From NCBI GenBank assembly GCA_002339015.1, contig DDJC01000044.1, forward strand, positions 39,365 through 103,364: a stretch of 64,000 nt of DNA, read 5' to 3'. The notes beneath the pieces are model-generated. The model saw only the letters and a program-made list of their open reading frames with translations. It searched no databases and was not told where the DNA came from. The stretch is from Burkholderiales bacterium UBA1834. Lineage in GTDB: Bacteria > Pseudomonadota > Gammaproteobacteria > Burkholderiales > Burkholderiaceae_C. Shown one piece after another: positions 45,516-52,792 of the stretch (position 1 is its first letter; each line of letters starts with the position of its first letter). Made by a program: the position numbers and the translations under genes.

Positions 45516-46396
45516 CGGGCGAAGTGCGTGACCTCCTGCTCCCTGCGCAGTCGCTGCGTGCGTCGGTGAGCGAAGCGCTGACCGCGGCGTTCGGCGCCTG
45601 GCGTGCCCACTGGGTACCGGACCAGGCCACGGCTGCGTTCGTGCTGCGGGACCCGGATGCATCTGATCTCGGGGGCGATGCGCCGGGCTGGCAGCCTGAC
45701 GCGCAGGCCGCCTCTGCCGCGTTGTGGTGGCAGCAGCAGGCCGATGCCCTGTCCCGCGTGGCGGGCATGCTGCTGGGCAGGGACGTGCCGCCCGAGGGGC
45801 TGGGCGGCTCCGGCGACTGGGCCCTGGATGTGGCGGCTCAGGCCTTGAGGGATCTTCAGCGAAGGGTTCTCCAGGCGCTGGGTTGCAGCCCGGCGGACGG
45901 ACCCGGCAACGCTGGCAGGCTCTATGGCGTGGACGCCGCCAGCGCGGCCGATTGGCTGCGTCCGTACACGGGCGCCCTGGTGGTGGACATGGCGGCCTTG
46001 GGGCTGCGTTGCCTGCTGACGCCAGAGGCTTGCGCCGTGTTCGACGCTCGCCAGACCGCCGCATCGTCGCCTCGGCCCGACCTGACCGCTCTGCCGGCCC
46101 TGCTCGGCAGCCACCCCGTGCGGCTGAGCCTGGCGTTGGGTGTCATCGACGTGTCTGTCGAGGACCTGATGGCCCTGCGCGAGGGCGATGTGGTGCGCTT
46201 CCCTGCGTTGCTGGCCGAGCCTCTGCAAGCGGGCCTCGAACCCACCATCCTGGACGCTACCACGCTGGCGAATGGCGCGCCCCCCGGCCGGGCGGTGCTG
46301 GCCGTCGACCTGGGCCAGCTCGGTGACCATCTCGCCATTCAACTCGTCGGCCCAGCCAAGGCGCCGGCGCAGCCTTCCAAACCGATCACGCACTGA
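45512..46396 (+). CDS. FliM-like C-ring protein (SpoA domain, divergent N-terminus)
   Basis: It occupies the place of fliM, just before fliN. Only the C-terminal surface-presentation (SpoA) domain is clear, around VRLSLALGVIDVSVEDLMAL and REGDVVRFP. The FliM N-terminal peptide that binds phospho-CheY (LSQxEIDALL) is absent, and the GGxG-type middle domain that contacts FliG is not recognisable. At 294 residues it resembles the SctQ proteins of non-flagellar type III systems as much as FliM. A structural and sorting role in the cytoplasmic ring is likely; switching by CheY is not. Confidence 0.65.
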   Translation: MTGEVRDLLLPAQSLRASVSEALTAAFGAWRAHWVPDQATAAFVLRDPDASDLGGDAPGWQPDAQAASAALWWQQQADALSRVAGMLLGRDVPPEGLGGSGDWALDVAAQALRDLQRRVLQALGCSPADGPGNAGRLYGVDAASAADWLRPYTGALVVDMAALGLRCLLTPEACAVFDARQTAASSPRPDLTALPALLGSHPVRLSLALGVIDVSVEDLMALREGDVVRFPALLAEPLQAGLEPTILDATTLANGAPPGRAVLAVDLGQLGDHLAIQLVGPAKAPAQPSKPITH

Positions 46397-46413
46397 ACCC
46401 GAACCGAATTGCC

Positions 46414-46731
46414 ATGAGTACCGAAGCAAAAGAAATCGATGTGCCTGTCCTGACGCCCTCCGATGGGCAGGGCAAGCCTCTGCTGGCAACGGCCCAGACC
46501 CTGCCTTTCCTGGGCGGGCTGAAGGTCAAGCTGACCGCCCGGCTCGGTGAAACCGAACTGTCGGTGGCCGAACTCACGGCGCTCAAGGCCGGCGCGACGG
46601 TGGCCCTCGATCGCCTGGTGAACCAGCCGATCGACCTGCTGGCGGAAGGGCACCTGGTCGCGCAAGGCACCCTGGTGGCCGTGGGCGAACACTTCGGTGT
46701 GCGCATCACCTCGCAGCCTCGCCTGCAGTGA
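46414..46731 (+). CDS. fliN: C-ring protein FliN
   Basis: FliN has 105 residues with a single SpoA domain: PFLGGLKVKLTARLGETEL, then LKAGATVALDRLVNQPIDLL and GTLVAVGEHFGVRIT. It forms the bottom of the C ring and docks FliH-FliI complexes. It is 17 bases after the FliM-like gene, and its stop overlaps a possible fliO start. Confidence 0.93.
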   Translation: MSTEAKEIDVPVLTPSDGQGKPLLATAQTLPFLGGLKVKLTARLGETELSVAELTALKAGATVALDRLVNQPIDLLAEGHLVAQGTLVAVGEHFGVRITSQPRLQ

Positions 46732-46736
46732 CCGGC

Positions 46737-47054
46737 ATGGATGATCACCTTGTCCGTCTCGCCTGGGCCCTGCCGTTGGTGCTGGCGCTGGGGGTCGGCG
46801 GCCTGCTGATGCTCAAGAAATGGGGCTATCGAGGGCATCGCCAGGACGCCCTCCAGGGGCCTCCCGAGTTGCTGTCGACCACGGCCCTGAGCGATCACTC
46901 GCGTGTCATGCTGGTCCGGCATGCGGGCCGCCAGATCATGGTGTTCGAAAGCACGGCGGCGCAACTTCAGGTGGTCGCCGAAGCGCCACCGAGGGGCACC
47001 CCCGACCTGGCCCGGATCCACTGGGCGACGGCAATGCGCCGTCCTGGAGCCTGA
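46737..47054 (+). CDS. fliO: Flagellar biosynthesis protein FliO
   Basis: A small membrane protein (about 105 residues) with one N-terminal span (LAWALPLVLALGVGGLLML) and a cytoplasmic tail with the pattern LLSTTALSDHSRVMLVRHAG seen in FliO. FliO helps assemble FliP in the export gate. The start may be GTG 46728 (overlapping fliN) or ATG 46737; neither has a clear ribosome site. fliP begins two bases after its stop. Confidence 0.82.
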   Translation: MDDHLVRLAWALPLVLALGVGGLLMLKKWGYRGHRQDALQGPPELLSTTALSDHSRVMLVRHAGRQIMVFESTAAQLQVVAEAPPRGTPDLARIHWATAMRRPGA

Positions 47055-47055
47055 C

Positions 47056-47832
47056 ATGGGCGCGCGTTCCTTGTCCGGGCCGGGCCTGCGTGCCGTGCTC
47101 GTGCTCTCCCTGCTGGTCTTGCAGGGGGCCTCGCAGGCACAGGGGTTGCTGGATGCCCTGCCGGCAGTCAGCAACCGTGAACTGATGGGGGCGGACAGCG
47201 CTCAGCAGATGACGCCCTATATCCGCACCCTGATCGGGTTGTCGCTGATCAGCCTGGTGCCGGCGGCACTGATGGCGATGACGTCGTTCACACGCATCAT
47301 CATCACGCTCTCGTTCGTGCGCCATGCGCTGGGCCTGCCGGAGACACCGCCCAATGCGGTCCTCATCACGCTGGCCATGTTTTTGACCCTCTTCACCATG
47401 GCGCCGACCCTCGAGAAAGTCGAGCGGACGGCCTACACGCCCTTCGTCGAAGGCAAGCTGAATCTCAGGCAGGCGGCCGAGGCCGGGGTGCAGCCGTTTA
47501 AGGACTTCATGGCCAGGCATGTCCGGGACCAGGATCTGGACCTCGTGGCGTCCATGGTGCGCAAGCCCTCGCCCGACAAGGCCGAATCGGCGGATCTCTA
47601 CCAGCTGGTGCCGGCGTTCATGCTCTCCGAACTGAGAGTGGCGTTCTCCGTGGGGTTCGTCATTTTTCTGCCCTTCCTGCTCATCGACCTGATCGTGTCG
47701 GCGGTGCTCATGTCGCTGGGCATGATGATGATGCCGCCGATCACGGTGTCCTTGCCGCTGAAGCTGCTGCTGTTCGTGCTGATTGACGGCTGGGGCCTGA
47801 TCCTGAGGGCGATCGTGGGCTCTTATCAATAG
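47056..47832 (+). CDS. fliP: Flagellar export gate protein FliP
   Basis: FliP is the main pore protein of the export gate. It has a cleavable signal peptide (LVLSLLVLQGASQAQ) and four membrane segments. Signatures include MTSFTRIIITLSFVRHALG and LVPAFMLSELRVAFSVGF, and the end MPPITVSLPLKLLLFVLIDGW is classical. 258 residues. It is encoded nearly 18 kb away from fliQR, at the other end of the unit. Confidence 0.95.
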   Translation: MGARSLSGPGLRAVLVLSLLVLQGASQAQGLLDALPAVSNRELMGADSAQQMTPYIRTLIGLSLISLVPAALMAMTSFTRIIITLSFVRHALGLPETPPNAVLITLAMFLTLFTMAPTLEKVERTAYTPFVEGKLNLRQAAEAGVQPFKDFMARHVRDQDLDLVASMVRKPSPDKAESADLYQLVPAFMLSELRVAFSVGFVIFLPFLLIDLIVSAVLMSLGMMMMPPITVSLPLKLLLFVLIDGWGLILRAIVGSYQ

Positions 47833-47844
47833 CGTGGCCATGTG

Positions 47845-48546
47845 ATGGAGCCTGCCGCCGACACCGTCGGGCAAGATCGTGATGTACGGGCCATGTCCTA
47901 CATGCCGCTGGTGCGGATCGTGGCGTCCAGCGTGCACAACATCCATCGGTTCAACGGCGTGCCTTTCGAAGAGTACATACAGTTCGGCATGGAGGGCTTG
48001 CTGCAGGCGATGGATCGGTACGACCCCAGTCTCGGCGCGCGTTTCGAGACCTACGCGTCCTACCGCATACGCGGGGCCATCCTGTCAGGGCTCGAGAAAT
48101 CGACCGAGGTGAACCAGCAGGTGGCCACCCTGCGGCGGCTGAGGGACGACCGCCTGGGCTCCCTGGTCGATGGAGCCCGGGACGCCGGCGCCGAACAGGT
48201 GGACGCGGCGTTCGCCCGGCTGGTGGATGTGTCCGTGGGCCTGGCGGTGGCCTTCATGCTCGATGACACCGCCCTGTACATCCATGACGACATCCCGCAC
48301 TGGGATGACGGCGCAGCCAACCTGTCATTCAAGCAGTTGCAGCGGCGCCTGCTGGCGGCGCTGGACACGCTCACCGACAAAGAGCGCATGATCATCGACG
48401 GGCATTACTTCGATCACCAGAATTTCGAGCAGCTGGCCGTGGCGCTGGCCCTTTCCAAAGGCCGCATTTCGCAGTTGCACAGGCAAGCCCTGGAGAAACT
48501 GCGCGATAGTCTGGATACGCCTACCCTGAACAACCTGATGGGATGA
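47845..48546 (+). CDS. fliA: FliA-type sigma factor (sigma-28 family)
   Basis: It contains sigma-70 region 2 (EEYIQFGMEGLLQAMDRYDP, SLGARFETYASYRIRGAIL) and region 4 (LDTLTDKERMIIDGHYFD, then LALSKGRISQLHRQALEKL), close to FliA and related sigma-28 factors. At 233 residues it is the usual size. It is the last gene of the flagellar unit, ten bases after fliP. No FlgM anti-sigma gene is in the window. Its targets cannot be read from the sequence; it may drive this unit or dispersed genes. ATG 47845 is preferred to the adjacent GTG 47842. Confidence 0.88.
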   Translation: MEPAADTVGQDRDVRAMSYMPLVRIVASSVHNIHRFNGVPFEEYIQFGMEGLLQAMDRYDPSLGARFETYASYRIRGAILSGLEKSTEVNQQVATLRRLRDDRLGSLVDGARDAGAEQVDAAFARLVDVSVGLAVAFMLDDTALYIHDDIPHWDDGAANLSFKQLQRRLLAALDTLTDKERMIIDGHYFDHQNFEQLAVALALSKGRISQLHRQALEKLRDSLDTPTLNNLMG

Positions 48547-48579
48547 ACGCCACGGTCTGGCCGGGCAAGAAAGTCTTTC

Positions 48580-49680
48580 ATGAGCAATCAATCTTCAACC
48601 GACCCGCACACCGCTCGACTCGAGCGCCTTCTGTCTTTCGCGCAGGAGGACAGCGAAAACCCGTCCTTGCTGCGCGACATCGCGGGAGAGGCCATGCGGG
48701 TGCGCGCATACGGACAGGCGGCTCAGGCCGTGGCCAGACTGCGCGAATTGGGCCTCTCGGAAGGCGGGGACGAGGCCGCGGCCATCCATGCCCTGGTCAA
48801 GACGGGTAACAGCCAGGAGGCCTCTCGCCTCGCCGTCGATGCCCTGGAGCGCTGGCCCGATGACGAGGGGGTGCGGCTCGAAGGTGCGCGCGCCTGGCTG
48901 AATCTGAGGCGCTTCGATGAGGCCGTCGAATGGGCCCAAGGGCCTTTTCGGGAGGACGCCATCGGTCAGATGGCGGCGGAGATCACGGTGCTGGCCCACT
49001 GGCATGCCCAGCGGCTGGACGTGGCGGAGGCGGTGGGCCGGGAGGCGCTCGCATCCTGGCCCGGCAATCCTCGCCTGCTGTCGAGCGTCAGTGCGATCCT
49101 GTTCGACCTGGACCGCGCGGAAGATGCCTTTGCGATGGCGCAGCAGGCTCAGGACATCTCGCCTGCCCATGCCTATGAATCCCTGCATGTGCTGGCCAGC
49201 CGGAGTCTGCTGCACAGAGACCTGGACGAAGCGCAGCGCTGGATCGATCAGGCGCAGAAGGTGCGCACGGATGACGGAAGGATATGGCTGCTGCGCGGGT
49301 CCGTCGGCCTGATCGCCAACCGCCATGAGGAGGCCATTGCCGACCTCAAGAAGGCCTTGGACATCTATCCGGAGCATCCCGGAACGCATCTCACGCTGGC
49401 CTGGCTTTACATCATCCAGAAGCGCCTTTCGGATGCCGAGGCTACGATCCAGGCGGCGATCGCCGTCAGCCCGGCCTTCGCGGAGTCGCATGGAACGCTG
49501 GCGGTGGTCCATGCCTTGGCCGGCCATGAGGAGCTGGCACGAGCCAGCATCCGCCGTGCGACCTTGCTCGACCGCGAGGGGTTTGCGGCGAGGTATGCGC
49601 AGAACCTGCTGGCCGGCTCGAATGCAGCCGAGCTTCAGGAACTGGTGAGCAAGCTGGTCTTGAAGGTGGGCCTGCGCTGA
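48580..49680 (+). CDS. TPR-repeat protein, probably co-transcribed with the flagellar unit
   Basis: It has 366 residues made of about eight helical TPR-like repeats, for example GRIWLLRGSVGLIANRHEEA and HPGTHLTLAWLYIIQKRLSD. There is no signal peptide or membrane span, so it is cytoplasmic. It begins 33 bases after fliA on the same strand with no terminator between, suggesting one transcript. TPR proteins serve as chaperones or modification partners in type III systems, but no specific role is shown here. Confidence 0.75.
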   Translation: MSNQSSTDPHTARLERLLSFAQEDSENPSLLRDIAGEAMRVRAYGQAAQAVARLRELGLSEGGDEAAAIHALVKTGNSQEASRLAVDALERWPDDEGVRLEGARAWLNLRRFDEAVEWAQGPFREDAIGQMAAEITVLAHWHAQRLDVAEAVGREALASWPGNPRLLSSVSAILFDLDRAEDAFAMAQQAQDISPAHAYESLHVLASRSLLHRDLDEAQRWIDQAQKVRTDDGRIWLLRGSVGLIANRHEEAIADLKKALDIYPEHPGTHLTLAWLYIIQKRLSDAEATIQAAIAVSPAFAESHGTLAVVHALAGHEELARASIRRATLLDREGFAARYAQNLLAGSNAAELQELVSKLVLKVGLR

Positions 49681-49699
49681 CGTTGCGGCCATGCAGCGC

Positions 49700-50122
49700 C
49701 TAGCGTGCGGTCGGCCGCCTGGGCGGGGGCTTGATGAGCCTGTCCAGCGCGGCGCAGATGTCGGCCTGCAACTGAGGCGACGACTCCATGTCTCGCCACA
49801 CCGCGTCCACCATGCTCTGAAATCGTGGTGCGTTGATCAATTGCTGCCCGAAAGCCTGCAGGAGTGAGGCTTCGACGACCAGGCGAAGCGCGCGCGAGCG
49901 AAAGTCCGGCGCGTCGGGGTTGAGTTCTTCCGCTCTGGCCGTGATCAGGTCCTGAAGGGTCGCCCGCGTGCGCACTGTGGCGGCAGGCATGAGCGGCGAC
50001 GGCTTCGAGACCCCCCTCCTGCGCCGCTCTTGCGCGGCGTTGGGCTTGGCGCCTCCCAGCGCCTGTGCGATCAGCGCCGTGATCGCGTTGATCGCTGCGG
50101 GGCCGTCGACAGGGGATGTCAT
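49700..50122 (-). CDS. Hypothetical protein
   Basis: It has 140 residues, no signal peptide, and a basic, disordered middle (ERRRRGVSKPSPL) followed by a helical part (LQDLITARAEELNPDAPDFR and LVVEASLLQAFGQQLINAPR). No family was recognised. Its start lies three bases after the stop of the upstream TPR gene, so it is translationally coupled to it. It converges on the other TPR gene. The helical part could bind a partner protein, which is a guess. Confidence 0.65.
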   Translation of the reverse strand: MTSPVDGPAAINAITALIAQALGGAKPNAAQERRRRGVSKPSPLMPAATVRTRATLQDLITARAEELNPDAPDFRSRALRLVVEASLLQAFGQQLINAPRFQSMVDAVWRDMESSPQLQADICAALDRLIKPPPRRPTAR

Positions 50123-50125
50123 GAA

Positions 50126-50728
50126 TCAGTGGGTGTTGCCGCCGCGGTTGTACGCCGACATCGCGAAACCCGCTTCCACCGCCGGCTCGGGCTCGCCATC
50201 ATTGCCGCCGCCGGCCTGAGGCAGCGCGTTCAGGAGTTTCTGAATGTCCCCATTGAGCGCCGAATTGAACTCCGGGCTGGCTTCGTTCAACTGCATGCCC
50301 TTCACGAGGCTGACTTTGCACAGATCGAACTCGTCCCGGACAAGGTGCTCGAGGCCGGCCCGCAAATGGAAGAACATGTGCTGATCTCCCAGCGATTTGA
50401 AGGGCGCGAGCACCTCGAGTGCCTGGTCGGGCAAGGCCTGCGTGATGAGGAGAAGGCCGAGCTGGAAGCGCGCGGTATGCAGTGCCGGGGCCATCTCGAT
50501 GGCCCCTTGCATGTGCTCCCGCGCACGATCCATCAGGCCAATTTGAGCATACTCTGCCCCTAAAAGATACAGCATGCGAGCATAGTCAAAGGCAGAAGCA
50601 GCCGCTCCGTCTGGCAGTTCCACAGCACGCTTGAGGTAAGTAATCGCGGCGCCATGATCATCCCGTCGGGCGGATTCCAGTGCAAGGTGGAAAAGCTCTG
50701 AACTGTCGAGCGTTGGTGACGCAGGCAT
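50126..50728 (-). CDS. Small TPR-like protein
   Basis: It has 200 residues with three or four TPR-like helical pairs, such as AAITYLKRAVELPDGAAASA and AREHMQGAIEMAPALHTARF, and a disordered acidic tail. No signal peptide. AAGGG lies about eight bases before the ATG at 50728. It forms a two-gene unit with the coupled hypothetical gene. The size resembles TPR chaperones of type III translocators, but the similarity is not specific. Confidence 0.7.
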   Translation of the reverse strand: MPASPTLDSSELFHLALESARRDDHGAAITYLKRAVELPDGAAASAFDYARMLYLLGAEYAQIGLMDRAREHMQGAIEMAPALHTARFQLGLLLITQALPDQALEVLAPFKSLGDQHMFFHLRAGLEHLVRDEFDLCKVSLVKGMQLNEASPEFNSALNGDIQKLLNALPQAGGGNDGEPEPAVEAGFAMSAYNRGGNTH

Positions 50729-51034
50729 GAATGGTTCCCTTGATTGGATTTTGTACGCAACCAGTTTATCGTGTGCGCACGTCTCCCCAAGCCACGCAAA
50801 AAGGGGATTCCCATCATGATGGGGTCGTCGCTGAACGGCATCTGCCTAGATCTCCCTGGGATAGAGCGCCACCTCCCCATGCAATTTGTACGTATGGAAC
50901 GACACTTTCTCCTTGTTTAACGGCGAAACACTCGTCCTGGGTGTTTGTCTGTCTTGGTCGAGCAAGCAAAATGCGGTGAGTCCCATCTTCAAATTGTTGG
51001 TGGAATCGGTCACAAGGCTCCGTGGGGGCGTTCA
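50729..51034. promoter_or_regulatory. Divergent control region before the polysaccharide cluster
   Basis: 306 bases separate the small TPR gene from the first glycosyltransferase. The region contains a perfect 14-base palindrome CCCATCATGATGGG at 50810-50823 and an 8-base palindrome GTGCGCAC at 50773-50780, either of which could be an operator. GGGGG at 51023-51027 serves as the ribosome site for ATG 51035. No convincing -35/-10 pair was found. Confidence 0.4.
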
Positions 51035-51940
51035 ATGTCAACCCTTCAGCAACCTGGCGACGCAACCTGCAAGTTGGGGGCGGTGATCGTCAATTACGGC
51101 ACGCTTGCTCTGACGATCAACTGCGTCGCCTCTTTGCTGGCCCATGGCGTTGTGCGGGCACAAGACATCGTCGTGGTCGACAATGCTTCACCGGATGGCT
51201 CAGGGCGGCAACTGGAGTCGGTACTGCCTGCAGGCGTTCAGGTAGTGCTTTCCAGCCGAAATGGCGGCTTCGGAGCAGGGGTCAATCTTGGGGTGCAGAA
51301 GTTGGGCACCGATCTGGTGCTCGTACTTAACCCGGACACCTATTTCAACCGCAACAACATTGATGTGATCATCCGGCTTTTCGACCAGCGGCCGCGGTTA
51401 GGTGTCGCTGGACTCCGTTTGATCAATCCAGATGGCACGCTGCAGTATTCCGCGCGCCGTTTCTATTCCTTGCCGGACATCCTGGCGCGGCGCACCCTGC
51501 TGGGCCGCTGGGGCCCCATGCGTGCGCGTGTCGATTCGCATCTGCTCAAGCGCAAATGGTCGACGGAGCCCTTCGAGGCCGATTGGGTAATGGGTACGGG
51601 TTTCGTGGTGCGGGTGTCCGCCTTCCAGCAGATCGGCCGCATGGACGAGGGCTATTTCCTCTATTTCGAGGAAGTGGACCTGTGCGCGCGCATGTGGGTG
51701 AATGGCTGGCAGGTGTTGGCCGTGCCGGGCGTGGAACTGGTGCACGAACACCAGCGGCAGAGCGCCGCCGGCATCTGGTCCCAATCGGGCAAGACGCACT
51801 TGCTCAGCATGGCGCGGTTCTTCGCCAAGTTCGGGGTACCCTGGGTGGTTCGGCCATCCAGAAAAGGCTTGGCGCGTTCTTACGCGAGGTGGCGGGCGGA
51901 GCCGTCCGGCCCCGGGCTCGAGCGACAACCAGGCAACTGA
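51035..51940 (+). CDS. Family 2 glycosyltransferase
   Basis: A cytoplasmic or membrane-associated sugar transferase for polysaccharide repeat-unit assembly. The GT-A fold motifs are clear: AVIVNYGT, VVDNASPDGS, SRNGGFGAGVN, the metal-binding LNPDTYF and the FEEVDLCARMWVNGW segment. These resemble rhamnosyl and related transferases. 301 residues, with no membrane segments. It is the first gene of the exopolysaccharide cluster. The donor sugar cannot be named. Confidence 0.88.
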   Translation: MSTLQQPGDATCKLGAVIVNYGTLALTINCVASLLAHGVVRAQDIVVVDNASPDGSGRQLESVLPAGVQVVLSSRNGGFGAGVNLGVQKLGTDLVLVLNPDTYFNRNNIDVIIRLFDQRPRLGVAGLRLINPDGTLQYSARRFYSLPDILARRTLLGRWGPMRARVDSHLLKRKWSTEPFEADWVMGTGFVVRVSAFQQIGRMDEGYFLYFEEVDLCARMWVNGWQVLAVPGVELVHEHQRQSAAGIWSQSGKTHLLSMARFFAKFGVPWVVRPSRKGLARSYARWRAEPSGPGLERQPGN

Positions 51941-51984
51941 ACGCCGGCCCTTTCCGCAGTATTGAGCACCCCCCTGCACCTGAC

Positions 51985-52773
51985 ATGATGAAGTACTTCG
52001 CGACCGTTGTGATCTGCCTGCTGGCAGCGGCCTGCACCCCGATGGGCACCCTGGTCCCGCCGCGTGGCGAGGCTTTTCAGGCCCGTCTGCTCAAGCCTGA
52101 GGACCTGGCCCAGTTGCCCAAGTTGCCTACGCGCGTGCGCCCCGGCGATGTGCTGCGCATCGTGCCCGACAGCCAGCCCACCGCGATGGACCTGCGCAAC
52201 CTCGTCGAGGATGCCCAGTCCATGAGCTATGTGGTGCGCGGCGATGGCAGCTTTTCCTACCGATTCATCGGCCGGGTCGAGGCCGCGGGCAAGACCCCCG
52301 ATGAACTGGCCGCCGAGATGAAGGTCCGGCTCGATACCTACTACCGCGAGCCGGGTGTCACCATCAACATCACCACCTCGCCCAGCAACCGCGTTATCGT
52401 GGCCGGCGCCGTGCGCAACCCGGTGCCCATCGAGATGGGCGCGCTGGTGAGCGTGGAGCAGGCCATCTTCGCCGCGGGCGGCCTGCTGCCTTCCGCCGAT
52501 CCGAGCATGGTGGCACTGATGCGCATGGACGAGCAGGAGCGCTACCAGGTCTACTTCGTCGACCTCGCCAAGATGCTCGAGCCGACCGCGCAGGGCCGCG
52601 CCACCCTGACCTTCCAGCGTGGCGACATCATCTTCGTGCCCAAGTCCAGCGCCGGCAATGCCGCGGATGGCGTCGATGTCTACATCAACCAGTTGCTGCC
52701 GTTCAGCCGTGCCGTGGGCTTCAGCTTCAGCAAGACCCTTGGCTCCAACGACAGCACGTTGACCGTGAAATGA
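51985..52773 (+). CDS. Polysaccharide export outer-membrane lipoprotein (Wza/EpsE-like)
   Basis: Wza-type proteins form the outer-membrane exit channel of capsule and EPS. A lipoprotein signal ends in LLAAAC with Cys17. The polysaccharide-export domain (RPGDVLRIV, SFSYRFIGRVEAAGKTPDEL) and SLBB-like domains (VIVAGAVRNPVPIEMG) follow. At 262 residues it is shorter than E. coli Wza, as is common in EpsE-like proteins. ATG 51985 is used. The co-polymerase gene follows after 19 bases. Confidence 0.92.
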   Translation: MMKYFATVVICLLAAACTPMGTLVPPRGEAFQARLLKPEDLAQLPKLPTRVRPGDVLRIVPDSQPTAMDLRNLVEDAQSMSYVVRGDGSFSYRFIGRVEAAGKTPDELAAEMKVRLDTYYREPGVTINITTSPSNRVIVAGAVRNPVPIEMGALVSVEQAIFAAGGLLPSADPSMVALMRMDEQERYQVYFVDLAKMLEPTAQGRATLTFQRGDIIFVPKSSAGNAADGVDVYINQLLPFSRAVGFSFSKTLGSNDSTLTVK

Positions 52774-52792
52774 TCCGGCGCATAACCACAAC

